Shown piece by piece: positions 1-13,139 of a stretch of DNA of 64,000 bases (the first letter of the stretch is position 1; every line of letters starts with the position of its first letter). Source of the DNA: Spirodela intermedia (lineage: Eukaryota > Streptophyta > Magnoliopsida > Alismatales > Araceae); NCBI GenBank assembly GCA_902729315.2, contig LR746280.1:974501-1038500 (forward strand), in the 5' to 3' direction. The position numbers and the translations under genes were made by a program. Under the pieces are notes generated by a model. It was not told where the DNA came from. It did not search any database and was given only the letters and a program-made list of their open reading frames with translations.

Positions 1-57
1 GTAGATGATTCCAAAATGTCATCTTCCTATTGGTCATTCAAAATTATTAGTGATATT

Positions 58-175
58 TGAGGAGAGAGAAAATCATATTTTAGAAAAGAAAAGAGGATGA
101 AAGCCCTATACATATAGGGGTGTGAAGAAAGAGAAAGTGGGCTAGACCAATAAACATGTATAGCTTATATTTGTA
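58..175 (-). repeat. 3' LTR of the copia element at 58-3436
   Basis: 118 bp, matched by 3319-3436. It starts TGAGGAGAG and ends in a degraded TTTGTA. It follows the ATATT target duplication. Confidence 0.8.
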
Positions 176-3100
176 AAAGTTGGAAGCTCCAAGTCTGGAG
201 CAAGAGGAATCTAGTCAGGGACCATGGAGAGTTTTTGTAAGCATATTTGCAAGTTGTGCTTCTGAAGACACCCTAGTCAAGAAAATCAAGTTAGCCTGAA
301 ATTTCTTTCAGATAAAGTGACCATCAACCTCAATATGTTTGTCAATTCCTAGAAAATCGGATTAGAAGTAATATGGAGTGTAAACTAATTGTCACAGAAG
401 ATATGCATAGGATGAGGATGAAAAAAGGCCAAACTCCATAAGAAATTAGCATACCCAAATAAGCTTGCATGTAGCACTTTATATAAGCTTATATTTTGAT
501 TCAACACTAGACAATGAAACCACTTGCTGTTTCTTGCTCTTCTAAGAGGTAAGATTCTCCTCTTAGAAAGATGTAATAGCTAATGAAGCATCGATTGATA
601 GTAGAGTTTGCCTAGTCGGCATTAGAATAATCATGAACATCAAGTAAAGAAGATGATTTGTATAGAAGTTCTTGGTTAGGATGTCCTTTCAAATACCAAG
701 GATCCTCATGACAACGTCCTAGTGAGTGGTGTGTGGATTGATCATAAACTAGTTAACCACACTTGTAGTAAAAGAAATATCAAGATGAGTCAAGGTCAAG
801 TAATTCAATTGCCCATCAAGTGACGAAACTACCCCAGAACCTCAAGAGTACTATTTGAATCTAGAAGTAACTTGACCTTTAGATCCATTGGTATAGGAGC
901 AGATTTGGCACATAACATCCCTCAATCTTACGATAAAGCACACATTTTTGTTGGTTGATAGCCAAGCCCTCAAAAGGGTAGACAACTTAAATGCCTACAA
1001 AATACTGATGTTGGCCTAGATCCTTGATCACCACTTTACTTTGAAGCAAGACCTTAAAATCAGAGATACTCCCTCTACCATCACATGTCAGCATAATGCC
1101 ATCAATATAGATAAGTAATAACATAGTTTATAGCAGTATGACAATAGAACATAGTAGGGCTATAAGCACTTTGATGAAGACCAAAATTTTGAACCAACTT
1201 GTAGAAACAACTAAATCAAGTTTGAGGAGATTGCTTCAGCCCATAGATAGATTATGTAGATAACATATAGAGTTTGGTGAGCCAGTTGAAACAAAATCAA
1301 GAGGTTGCTCCATATATACCTCAAGATTGTCATGAAGAAAAGTATTCTTTACATCAAACTAGTGAAGAGGCCATGAGAAGTGGACTGCAAAGCACCAATA
1401 AGATGCGAACTGAAGTAAGCTTCACCGCTAGGGAGAAAGTCTTAGTATAATCCTCTCTATATATTTGTGAAAATCTCTAAGCACCAAGTGAGCTTTGAGG
1501 CAACCAATAGAACCATTTTCAACCATCTTGACTACAAATAACTAACGACAACTCGCCATTGGAGTGGATGAGGGACAAAGAACTAAACACCAAGTTGAGG
1601 TATGACGAAGAGCCTCAATCTCCTCCACCATTACAGCACACTAACTAGGGTGATTCAATGCTTGAGAAATAATCTTGGGAATTGAAATAGAGGATTGGCT
1701 AGAAAGAGAGGCATGATATGATGTGGTGAGATGAGAATAAGATACAAAGTTGAAAATAATTTGTTTGGTACATGGATGAGATACCTTTTGTAAGGTAGTC
1801 AGAAGGTCAAGGTATGATGACAAGGATGATGTAGGTGGGGGTAGTGGTGTTGGTTATATAGGAGAAGATATGGGTAAGGAAACATTTGATGGAAAAGGAT
1901 TAGTAATTGGGGTGAGTGTGGATGATGAAAGAGAAACTTGTGGCACATGAAGAGAAGAAGAAAGAGACTCAAAAAACACCAACAAGATAGGCCCAAAGTC
2001 AAATAAAGAGAGAGAAGTAGTCACAGACGATTTAAAAAAAGAAGACCCTTTAAAGAAGGTAACATCTAGAGACAAATGATGATGAGTCAAAGGACAATAA
2101 TAATGGTACCCTTTCTAAAGATGTGAGTAATTGAGAAAAATATACTTTATAGACTTAAGTGCAAGTTGATCTAGATTCAGTCCAAGCTAATGAACAAAGC
2201 ACAAACAACCAAGTATGTGTAGAGGTAACTAAAAGAGAGCATGATTAGAATAGAGGATATAAAATAGAATATGATGGTAAAAGACAGAAGATGACATCTA
2301 GTTAATAAGGTAGATAATAGTGAAGATGACATCCCCCCAAAATTGTAGAGGCACATTGGTGGTGGTGAGAAGGGTGTGAGCAATCTCAATAATATGACAA
2401 AATTTGCATTCAGCAATACCATTTTATTGAGGAGTATGTGGGCAAGATGAGTGGTGGAGAATGCTACGTTGTTAGAATAAGGTGGTCATGGATATATACT
2501 AAAATACTCATTCACATTGTTCAAGAGAAATATACAGATGGTGGTTCACATTGTGTACAAACTTTCACACAAAAAGCTATAAGGATGAGAAATAGTTCAA
2601 GTTAGTGCTTTGTAAGATACACCCACGTAAGATGTAAAGTAATTATCAACAAAACTATAAAATATCTATAACCAAGTTGTGTAGTTACACGACTAGAATC
2701 TCAAATGTTAGAATGAACAAGTTCAAAAGGATATGTAACTCTAGGACACGAATGGGAAGGAAAGGCTACCCTAATATACTTTCTAAATTGACAAGAAGAA
2801 TACTTGAGCATAGAAAAACTTGATAAACCAATAAACAAATACTTGAGTTTTGAAAGAAAGGTAAACCCAAGCTAATTGGAGAATTTCTAAGGGGACGACA
2901 AGACAATGGCTAAGAATTCCTAATGCCAAAAATCAAAGTCCTTGATCCATCAGTTTAGGTGAGTAAAGAATGAGAAAGATTCAAATGGTAAAAGGTGAAA
3001 TGAGAATACATATCAGAGATATGATGGGTGACACTTGATTGTTGAGACATGATAGTAAATATAGATGTTGGAGCAATATATGGTTGATCAGTAGATGGCT

Positions 3101-3244
3101 AAGACAAAGTCCGAGTAATAAAGGCAATAGGCCCAAGATGGTGTAGAGTCAAATATACAATTAGAATTACAAATGTGCTGAAATAAATATTGAGTCATAC
3201 ATTTCCAGAGAACTTGCTGTACCTCCTCAGTCAAGACAAAACTT

Positions 3245-3260
3245 GGGGGGGGGGGGGGGG
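3245..3260. repeat. Poly-G run of 16 bases
   Basis: Uninterrupted G homopolymer inside the copia body. The duplicate copy near 49100 has a shorter interrupted run (GGGGGTGGGGGG), so the tract changed after the segmental duplication or is an assembly-sensitive site. Confidence 0.9.
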
Positions 3261-3318
3261 TTGGATGGAGCCAATGATTGAGTTAGTGGATGTACAATGG
3301 TCTCATCAGATGATACCA

Positions 3319-3436
3319 TGAGGAGAGAGAAATCATATTTTGAAAAAGAAAAGAGGGTGAAAGCCCTATACATATAGGTGTGAGTAGAAAGAGAAAGTGG
3401 GTCAGGCCCATAAACATATATATATATATCTTTATA
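3319..3436 (-). repeat. 5' LTR of the copia element at 58-3436
   Basis: Partner of 58-175. The complement of the primer-binding site lies immediately to its left, and the second ATATT target copy follows at 3437-3441. Confidence 0.8.
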
Positions 3437-6159
3437 ATATTTACTATATCATATACTAAAAATTTGTCATTTTCAGAAAGTACTCTATTTTGCTTCTCAA
3501 CTAACTAGTAGTTACCATCTCCTCATTGTTTCCTATATAATTCTCCTACAATAAAATATAATGTTAAGATAACAATATGAGTGACCTTGCAAAAAGTGTT
3601 GGTGCATGACTTGATGAGGTTAAAAAGTAATAGAAGTTACTGAGATGTACCTTGTACTCTATTTTGGGTTTTGTCTTCCCTTCTTCTTTTCAAGATACAT
3701 ATTATCATGATGATAAGAAGTAGCATAAAGGATGCTGAAATAGCTATTATAATGGGAATGATAACCATTTTTAAATGTTGTTGTTGATTCATAGAGACTC
3801 ACTATGCTGCATAGAATTGGATTGTTGTTGTTGATTCAATATCAGCCATTCTCGAATTATTTATTGTTTATCCAAGATTTACATAATGATTTGCACAAAT
3901 TGAACCAATGATCAAGTGTATAGTGAGGGACTATTCTTTTTTTTCCACCTGATATATGTGACACAGTCATGTTTGATGTTCTAATTCTAACTAGGCACCA
4001 GTTTTCTTTCAATTATGGGGAGAACTCAATAATTCATATTTTTCATATTTTTCATATTTTTAAGGACCGTATTTTGGAAAATAAAAATAATTTGGATCAT
4101 ACCTTGTAGGTCCTGTCTCAATTAACTTTTTGAAATGAAAGCATAGAAAGATAGTTAGAAGAAACAATCTTGGCAACTGTTTTTGTACTATCAATGTCTG
4201 AATTTTTTCTACCATTTACTTAAGACTTTGTATCAAGGACTTTGCTAATAATGTCTGGCTTGGTGAACAAGAAACTTGGAGATTGGAGCAACCGAACAGT
4301 GGGAAATAATCAAGATTAATGGATTCTTATGCATGTTTAATATATTTTTCTCATTGTTAGCATAACTTTTTGTTTGAAGTACTAAAACTGAAGCATATTA
4401 TCCAATGATTATGGATATAGAGGTAACCTTAATAGTAATGATCCATTTTGTGATCTTCTATAAAGAGCTTTTGGGATAGTCCCATTCAAATTATTGCTTT
4501 CCAAGTTCCTGAAGATAGGGAATATTTAACCATTAGGTACTCCCTAGATGTAGAACTAAATTGGAGAGTTCAAAGTTTCTTTCAAGATTTTGAGCTTGCA
4601 GTTTCTCAATGTAAGCAGGGATTTCACCTGTAAAGTTGTTATATAATAGATCCTTGAAAGGAGTAGACGATAGCAAAGTGTGAAATTATCTACTTTCTTG
4701 CTTGGAATGTAATAGCTTTGAGAGCAACCTTTCATTCTTGTTACACCAGAGAAATAGAAACTCCTATTTGTCTTGAAAAAACTAACTATAATAGTTGGTG
4801 GTGATGGGTTTTTCATTTAAAAAGAGCTATGGTATTTCTTTAAATTGCCATTTTTTTAGGCTTCATAGCATATTCCTCAAAATAGGATGGAGGAAACACA
4901 TTCAAGAATTAAAAACTAACAAGGATTCTAAGTATGTGATGTTGGCTAAGAAAGGAGGAATTCCGCCGCTAAATCCGCTGTGGGACAAGTTTCTGCAAGC
5001 CAAGATAATTTCATTATTTGGTGCCATATTATTTCAAGCCTGGTGGCTTAGAACAATTTTGACTTGGTTATACTATCAGAACTCACAAAGAGGTTATCTT
5101 CGAGTGATTAGAGGCGTTGACGCTGCATTCCAGGGCCTCCTAGGTGAAGTCTTGCGGATCTCACGGATCGCCCTCCTAATTCCTTTTCACACGTTACAAG
5201 TTCTTGAGTTTTGAGATGGCCTCTACTATCATCCAGGCGGGTGATCAAGAGTAAGAAACGCAGAATGGCTACAGTCTTGACGAAGATAATGCGTGAAGAA
5301 TAATTTATACACATTTTTATGTATGATCGATGAAAGAAGAAAACTTTGAGGAATATAGATGATGCCAACACAATAGACATGACTCTACTCCCCTTGACTA
5401 TTCCTTTTGTGGCGATATATCATAATTTATGACGAATCTCATGATGGAAAATTCGATCTATGGAAGTTGGAAGATAGCTGTTTGTGGTGAAGATGTTCCT
5501 GAGGTAAGAAGCCAGAGGGGCTCACCTTCGCCCTCGTTGGTCCGCATCAGGGTTTGCTGTCGCACAGTGCACGCCAAGAGGGTGTTGATTATTGGGGGGG
5601 CAGAGTTGAGTTGGCCATGGCCCGAAGGTAGTAGGTCTGTCCCCCTGGGAGGTCCGGCGGGAGCGTGAAGACAAGCTGTGGGTATAGGGGGCTCGTCCTT
5701 AACGGATCAAAGAACCGACTATCTCCCACGTAGATATTGAACTCCCTGGTCTCGTTGGCCCCTGGCTCCCAGAGCTCCTCGAAGTACATGACCAAGTTGG
5801 TAACCACATCAGGGCTCCCGAGAATTGTGAAGTTCAAACTCCCCGAGAGGAACAGCGCCGTCGCTGCCATCTTCATGATGGCCTCTGGCGCCACAAATCC
5901 GAAGCTGTCCACCGGATTCACTGTGGTGTTAGTGCTTATCCTTCTTCCTAGTGTCATGGGGTACCACCGGCAGTTGTAGGGGTTGGCTGGGTACCTATAC
6001 GAGAGTTTTTTAGAGAGAGAGGCAGATAGATAGGTAGAGTTAGACGGCTAACGAACTAGAGAGAGAGAGAGAGGACTTGATCTGGTCTTCTCCTCCGTGG
6101 TTTTCCCAATCCTCGAGCTTCACGATAGAATGCGACGAGTTGACCAGGGTGTACATGGA

Positions 6160-7376
6160 CCCCGTGATGGGGGAGGGGAGGCTCCGCCTGAGATAACTTT
6201 CATGCAAAGCCACATAATGCTCTGAGAATGAAGCAAAATAGTTGACTTTGATGTCTCCACGATGGATACTCGCTTGGGCCAAGGGTGTTGACAGGTCGTC
6301 ATTCTAGGGGTAAGGAATACATAAAGTTGAATGTATTAAAATAAGAAATGAAAGATTTCGTTGAAATTGTCTGTATGTAAATTTCCGAAAAAGACAATCA
6401 TCAGATTAGCGGCGAGAGATTTGTCACTAAATTTTTTGTGGCACTAAACATCCTGTGTAAGATGAGGGGCCACAGGGTTTCAAATTGTTTGACATAAAAG
6501 ATTCAACCATTTATCATGAAAACTAACATGTTCTACTATTAGCTAATCATCGATTCATTAACTAAGGGATTGACTAAGATATTTTATTTCAACACTTGTA
6601 ATAGAAATATCAAGTCATCGCAAACCAATCTACCGGCATTTTTTTCAATGTTAATATGACTTTTAATCTTTTTATTTGATTAAATTGGACTCAAAGTCAA
6701 CGATTGGGAAATAGGATTAGCCTGGCCAGCTGGGTCCAGCCTGTTTTTGTTTGATCTTGGGTAATCTTTCCTTGTCCCCCTAACTGTGGGCCCGAATGCT
6801 GGGGTTTTATCCTCCAGTCTCCTTTCCCATCTCCTCTCTCACGTTCTATGTGCATGTCGCTGCCGACCTTCCCTCCTCTCAACATTCCCCATGTCAGCCT
6901 CATCTTGAACCCTGAATTTTAAACCTGTATGACCGTTCTGACAAGGTGTGGCTTGAGACTAAGTAGGAATATACATTGAGTTGGTCCAAAAGTCCAAGAC
7001 GTGTTCAGAGAATGAGGGCGTAGAAATACAATGCTCATCTTCTAGATCTACTCACATGGTGGATTCTCTATTCTGCTGGGGTTCCTTCCTCCAGATGGAA
7101 TCGAGGTTGTTTGATTAGCCAAATGCTTAGATCATAGTTAGATTCATAGAATTCATTATCCATCTTCTAGCATATCCAAAAGAAATCTCATTAGCACCAC
7201 CACCTGCAAATAGTACTAGTTGATAGAGAAGGCAAGATGAACACATGTAAATACAAAGAATGGAAACAAGCTGTGGATAATCAGTAACCACAGGACATGT
7301 GGTACTAATTCAATCTTGGTAGCATGTAGAGGTTACTCAATCTTTGATTGGATCCATGGAATCAGGTCCCTTGATG
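6160..7376. other. Linker between tandem receptor-kinase units
   Basis: No gene seen. It matches the sequence upstream of gene B (30100-30880), the stretch 32070-32940 and the second-copy linker (53849-54575 plus 56223-56716). It was therefore carried in the tandem duplication unit and lies between the 5' end of one receptor gene and the 3' end of the next. In unit A, the deletion that removed the first exon joins linker directly to malectin exon 2 at about 6159/6160. Confidence 0.7.
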
Positions 7377-7812
7377 CTTAACACAAGTGATACTATCTGG
7401 CAGATGGGCCGATCCTTAGGTTTGTATATTGAGGGAAACCCTTCAATTCATTTGTATTGACATCCCTTGACACGGTTGTGGATTCTTCAGTTGACATGCT
7501 CTCCTTTAGTTGCACTCCTTCAGTTGACATGGCTCATTCTTGGTCTCCTATTAAACTCTAGTGATGTCGGTGACATTGCAATCTCTACTGTTCTCCATAT
7601 TGAATCTAAATTATATTGCCCTTTCATTCTTTGGTCTGCAATACTAGTTATATCCCCTCCTTCCAAGGTTAACTGCACCTACCAGACAATGCCAATTTTC
7701 TCTATGTTTGAGCCATCTAGTGATTAGTTTTTCTCATATTAGAAGTTCTAGTTGTATGATTTTTAAAGTGTAAGCATCATAATTCTCATTCAACCTATAA
7801 GTTTGACGATAT
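7377..7812 (-). pseudogene. Last kinase exon of another LRR receptor kinase (relic)
   Basis: Minus-strand match to the last exons of gene B (25521-25116) and C (about 33575-33149): the segment after the activation loop ('RLNE...YSF' to 'LLEL') and the C-terminal serine-rich tail can be followed. The frame is broken many times, for example a stop replaces part of the 'LLELLTG' segment. No further kinase exons lie to the right, where the sequence passes into old LTR DNA, so this is a truncated unit 5' of pseudogene A. Confidence 0.7.
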
Positions 7813-10106
7813 CTACAAATAAAGAAGACAATCAAATTAGTAAATTTAATAACTTTTTGATGCTCTTAAGAACCTAAGACATTTGAATTAGAGATATTAT
7901 CTTACATTCCTATGATCGACTTAAAAAATTTCACTATTTTTGAAATATTTTGATGAATTATAACTGATTTATTTGTGCTGAAATATTTCTAAATTTTAAA
8001 AATGAGTATTTTCTAGTTTTATAAATTTTAAGTATATGTGATTTATTATACAATGATTAGGTCGTGTTAGTAAGTCAACATGTGTGATGATGTCTCATCT
8101 ACAATTTAGAAATGTGAAATATCTAAGCTAGGTGTGTCAACAAGAAAAATATTTGAAATATCAAAGCATATAATGTTAGGTGTAAAATTTGAACTCAAAA
8201 ATTAAGCTATAGAAAGTCAAAAATTATCGCATCTAGAATATCTGAATATCACAAACAATAAAAGGTATTGATGGGATTTGAAATCAAGAGCTCAATATTG
8301 ACATGTTGGAAAGCTAATTTGGAAAATATAAAGTAATATTAAATGATTAGTGCCTAAGGAAGGAATTAAACTCAAGACCTACACAATAATTGAAATGAAA
8401 CATTTGCATGAAGTTTTCATGGAAGAACAGAAGTTTTCACCACTTACCCTTGACTCTAACATATTAGTGCGATACATAGAGAAAATGACAAAGTAGATGA
8501 ACTTATTTTGACTCAACCTTAGAAATAGAAATAAATCTTCATGAGTCATAACATATATCTCAAAACTAAAGGTTTGGATGTGATCTATGAGAGAACTACC
8601 TCTCAAAGTAAGGAATGACCGAAGGTCAGTGGCACATATTCTCAACAAGTCAAATAGATTATGTGGACAAATTGATAAGTTGACTGGCTATGCTGAAACT
8701 TTAACCTTAAGATAAAAATATCTATTGATCAATTATGTATCTTGAGATAAAATATCAAGGACAACTTACACAAGAATGGAAAGCTTCAAATTGAAGAATA
8801 ATTAAAGGTTAGAAATATAAATTCTGGACAATAACATGTTAGTAGAATATGTGGACTAAATGACAAGCTCAATGACTTACACAATAATAAAAAGTTTTGA
8901 ACTGAAGAGCAACTAACATGTTGGCTAAACCACATAAATAATTTTAAATTCATTTGACTGTTCTAAAGTGCTAAAAAGATAAGAAGACATTGGAGGATGA
9001 ATAAAATGAATGTTAAAGCTAGATTTTTGTGTTTTAATTAGTTATTTTATTTTATTTATTTTATTTTATTAACTTGTAAAATAAATATAGAATATGTTAT
9101 TAATTTTAAAAGTCTGAAGTTAAAATACTTAGCATAATTTTTGATTATTTAAAAATGTAAAAGAACAAAATATAAAATATTCTATCCACTAGCAAGCCGA
9201 CACTTGGTAGCTGACTCAAAGGGGCACTATGGTTGAGTGAGTAGACCCAGACTAGGGGGAGAACCATGAACTGGGCTCAAGTTGCGAAGGACTTGCTACG
9301 CGCACATATGTGCCACTCCCTTGCCATATCTCGGTGGCCAATTGGTTGTGGAGCAAGGAGTGTCGTACACACGTGCATGCACAAAGGCGGGCCACCTTTA
9401 TTGCTTCTCCCAAGATGGTCTTAGGCATTATTTTATTTCGGGAGAAGTGATCTTTGATGAGAGATAGTAACTTTTATTTATATTCAGCTCATGCGCCGAA
9501 ATATTTTGTGTCTTAGGGCAGCCATCTAGAGCATGGTGTGATCTAGTAGTATTTAGTGAGCCACATCATTAGATAAGTCAGATCCTCGATTGGCAAGACA
9601 TCATGATACCAAATGCGTAATACAATCCATTGACGGTTTGAAAATCCAATGCTACTCAACATGTATGTGGCCATAAATGATGATCTAATGGTTAACAAGG
9701 TGCCACAGTATTAGGAACTTAAATTTCTAGTCGGCAGTAGTTTGTGGCGAGTTGATCCTACATCGCTCAGCACGCCATGTGACCAAACACATTTGATCTA
9801 GCAGCTCACGACATGTCATGATATTGAGAACTTAAGTTCTCACACGTATCACTATTAAAGATATAAAAATAATAATCAATTATTATCTAGTAAAATAGAC
9901 ATTATTGATTATCTTTAAAATCCTCTACAAGTATGACAATTTGTTCTTCCCTCATTTTCTGTGATCAACACCTCTGACGATCGGCGAGCTCATTTCCTCC
10001 TCCCCTGATTGCACTCAAGGCCTCCAATGAGTGGTCAGCTCTTCCCTTCTCCCCCTAGAAAATAGTGACAACATGGTCAACCCCTCCCTTTGGCATATCT
10101 CTTTGG
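7813..10106. other. Old gypsy-type LTR relics and AT-rich DNA
   Basis: No gene seen. 7880-8075 resembles the last 190 bp of the LTR at 10112-11723, and 9190-9480 resembles its central part (the block around 'gtgccactcc' with a following 'tggccaatt'). The order LTR tail, about 0.9 kb, LTR centre would fit a worn element whose left LTR is truncated, but this is tentative. The rest is AT-rich without open frames of note. The whole stretch recurs at 57153-59440. Confidence 0.5.
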
Positions 10107-10111
10107 CAAGG

Positions 10112-11723
10112 TTATAAGTCTTCATTATCATGAGTTAATAATTTGTAAATAATATAGTTTTAGCCTTAACTCATGATAAATAGACTTATATTTGTGTTAA
10201 AGTGTGAAAAGTGGTTTTTAGTTGATTAATGTGAATTTTTGGGTAATTATGTGATTTTATACGATTTTTACAGTTTTACTTTTGAGATAAATGAAGGAAA
10301 AGAAATTAAATAAAAATATAACAAAATGGGGGGACCCGCCGGCCAATCGGGCCTGCAAGCGAGTCGGAAGCGTAGTCGGGGAGTAGCCGCGAGTAGGGGC
10401 TCGAGCAGCTTGAACCGATGGGGGCATGTGTGTGCCACTCCCCTTCCACGTCATTGGTGGCCAGCCGACTATGGGGTAAGAGGTGGTTGTACACGCGCGA
10501 GAAAGGGACTTGATCGGAAACATAGTATTACTATATATTCACGAGAAATTTCAGTGCACAACTGATGTGGGACTAAACCTGCGTCACACCTCCCTAGAAA
10601 GGGCAGGGGCAACCGGCATAGGTTCGAATCCTCATAGAGCCAAAATTCATATTTTTATCTGATTATCGTAACTTTCTTGCAGATCGCTAGTGAAGGATTA
10701 AGCAACCAAAATTGCTGGATCACCGACGAAAATCTCATCAACGCGATTCGTGGAGTATTGTTACTAAAATTACTGAATGATTCGTGATAAAAGGATCGTG
10801 AATCTATCGAGTAAAGCATCTCCGATTGATCGACGAACAAGCCATCGTTAGGAAGAGGACGATCTGCTGGGAGACGAGTTGCCACCTCTTGAGAGCGTAC
10901 CAGATGCGATCAAGAGCCTCCTCTTGCTGTGCAGACCTGAGGATGAAGCTCCTTGACACGTGCCCCACCTCCATCTAGCTCCTCTCTGTCAGGTGACAGC
11001 CGCCGGAGAGCCGTAAAGTCGTTGTTTTTTCACTCCGCCGGGTGACAGCCGCCGGAGACGATTTGATGACTCATTTTATTGATCTCTAGACTTTGCAAGG
11101 AGATCTAGAGATTGCCTATATCGTCTTTGTCCAAGGAGAGCCTTCGAGGTCATAGACACTGCACGTCGATTCTTCCGAACACTTAGGATTCCGATGCATT
11201 GCCGACGCATCACTGCCATGATGCCGGAACTTTGTTTCTTACTTTCAACTTAATTTTCGTTTCATTTAGTGACAATTTGTTGATTTTAAATTTACCAAGA
11301 TATACTTCATTCTATTACGATTCTTTCGGCTTTTATAGATCTTAATTTGATCAATCAAATGATTTGTAATTGCTTACGTAAGAATCACTAGGCGGAACTC
11401 TGTTTCTGCCCGATTCATGTTCGCCGGGTGCTGACGTCATCTTGATGATTGCACCGTTATTTTTCTTTTTTTGTGAATTTTAAATATATTTCCTTTTCAT
11501 TTCCTGGTATAAAATTCATAGAAAAAAATATTTCTTGAGAAAAATTCTAAAAATATTACATCTCTGTGATTGACTTGGAAAATTATCACTATTTTTAGAA
11601 GTTTTACTGAATTATACTTGATATATTTGTTTAGAAATACTTCTAAATGTCTGAAAATTCATATTTTCTATTTTATAAATTTAATATTTACGTGATTTAA
11701 TATACAATGACTAAGTCACGTCA
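10112..11723 (+). mobile_element. Gypsy-type LTR (solo), 1.61 kb
   Basis: Absent from the equivalent place in copy 2, which gives the empty site (near 59434). Flanks are CAAGG (10107-10111) and CAAGC (11724-11728), a 5-bp target duplication with one change. It starts TTATAAG (TG in its relative at 54581) and ends GTCA. A perfect 14-bp inverted repeat lies near its start (10125-10138 and 10166-10179). No internal retroelement sequence adjoins, so it is a solo LTR. It is closely related to 54581-56222 and more distantly to 44067-45564. Confidence 0.85.
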
Positions 11724-12919
11724 CAAGCGACACAATACTTCTGAATAATACTTTTGTGACTTCTAATGTGGTGTGGTACGTCCGGACAAAACTAAGCCGC
11801 CACACCTATCTCTAGTTGCCCACGAGGTAGACTAAACTTGGGCAATGATTTATTTCTTACTTTTAGTATTTACTTACTTACTGGTATTTTTTTTACATTT
11901 AATGGTAAGTTATTTTTGTTTCATGTATGTTTCAATTGAAATGAGTATAACTAATTCAAAACTTGATGAATAATCTCATTTCTTCTTCTTAATCTTCAAA
12001 AACTTGTTTGAGATTAAACTAAGATCATTTTTAACTTGTTTTCTATTGATTTTCACAATCAAATCTCATCATATTCATATTTTTGGTTTTTCATAAATAA
12101 TAGGTATTTTTCTATTTTCAAGCACGAAATCAACAAGATTAAAGGCTGCTTAATGATCATTCAACGATTAAAATAATGTGGAGACATTCACAGCTAACCA
12201 TATGTCATGTGTGTGAATTCTTGAGCACACATTTATCCAAGAATATTGGTCACCGTGAAAATGAGTTGACCACACTTCTCTCTTTCTTTATTATCATCTT
12301 ATTTTTTTCTCTCCCTCTCTCGTGAGATCATTTCTTCTCTCTTTCTCTCATGAGATCTCTCTCTCGATTGATCGATCTCCCTCTCTTTCTCTCCATTGAT
12401 TAATCTCCCTCTCTCTCTCATGCATCTTTTCTCTCTCTGTCTCAAATGAGATTTCCTCTTCTCTTTTTCTCTCTCTTTTGTGAGAGATCTCTTCTCTTGT
12501 CCTTCATGAGAGCCTTCTATTCTTTTTCTTTTTCTCCTTCCTTTTTCTGCTTCCCTTCTTTTATTCTTCTCACCTCACCCTTCTATTTTATTATTTCTAT
12601 TAAATATTGATAAAATATTAAAATCACTTTATATATAAACCAAATTAGTTTTCATAACAAATTAATTTATCTCCTTGTGTTCGACTTGAGACTTCTATAC
12701 TAATATTTTTATTAAGTCTTAGTTATAAATTTTATTATAGAACGTGAATTTAGACACAATGACGAGTGCACATCAATGAACTTAAAAAGAATTAGAACTA
12801 ATGCTAAATTAAAATATCCATCCACTTCATTCATTTAAGCTCAAGAATAGATTGTACTTTAACTATTAAAGCAAGACTATTATATGCTTCAAGGAAAAAG
12901 TTAAAAGCTTGATCATACG
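11724..12919. other. AT-rich spacer with CT-rich stretch
   Basis: No gene seen. 12280-12560 is a pyrimidine-rich tract built of CTCTCT runs interleaved with 'tgagat' and 'attgat' words. Most of it is missing from the second copy, whose sequence jumps across it near 59925. Confidence 0.6.
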
Positions 12920-13139
12920 TGTTGACACGAGAGGGCAAAACCCTAGAATCCATAATCCTTCTTTAAGGAAGAAGATGAGTATATGAGGTTATATAGAAAA
13001 GAAGAAGAAAGAAAGATGAAAAGAGAGATAGATAATGGGCCCTAGTGGGCCGGGAGTCCGATACCACTATTGAACACTTCCCCTCAAGCTAGAGTATATA
13101 AGTGAAATATGTCTAACTTGGTACACGTGGTGTCATGAT

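Larger units (their letters stand above)
58..3436 (-). mobile_element. Ty1-copia retrotransposon, decayed, inserted in a kinase exon
   Basis: Direct terminal repeats of 118 bp (58-175 and 3319-3436) flank the body. The 5-bp target duplication is ATATT (53-57 and 3437-3441), and removing the element restores the kinase exon. The reverse complement of a tRNA-iMet type primer site abuts the right LTR (about 3311-3318), so the element reads on the minus strand. Integrase-like sequence (about 2450-2180), the stretch before the reverse transcriptase (1850-1640), reverse transcriptase (1550-1080; the YVDD box has become Tyr-Ile-Asp-Gly near 1105) and further pol follow in copia order. All frames are broken. 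A long gag is not evident and the body is short for copia. The LTRs are unusually short. Confidence 0.85.
1..6159 (-). pseudogene. Pseudogene A: malectin-like LRR receptor kinase, 5' truncated, runs off left edge
   Basis: Exons matching gene B in order on the minus strand: a short end of malectin exon 2 (6159-6077), exon 3 (5994-5526), exon 4 (5225-5087), LRR exons near 4992-4920, 4651-4580 and 4512-4432, a transmembrane exon near 3828-3668, and the first kinase exon (from about 3554), split by a copia element and resumed at 57-1. The rest of the kinase lies outside the window. Damage seen: signal peptide and N-terminal malectin exon deleted; two extra bases in the C-run of exon 3 shift the frame near 5603; exon 4 has three in-frame stops where gene B has Tyr, Trp and Cys codons. 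A functional protein is not possible. Confidence 0.85.

Noticed and set aside
3245-3260. Poly-G run as a polypurine tract
   Set aside because: It lies in the element interior near the primer-site end on the minus strand, the wrong place for a polypurine tract.
4795-5214. Plus-strand 139-codon open frame
   Set aside because: It is the complement of LRR and malectin exons of pseudogene A; the minus strand carries the recognisable motifs.
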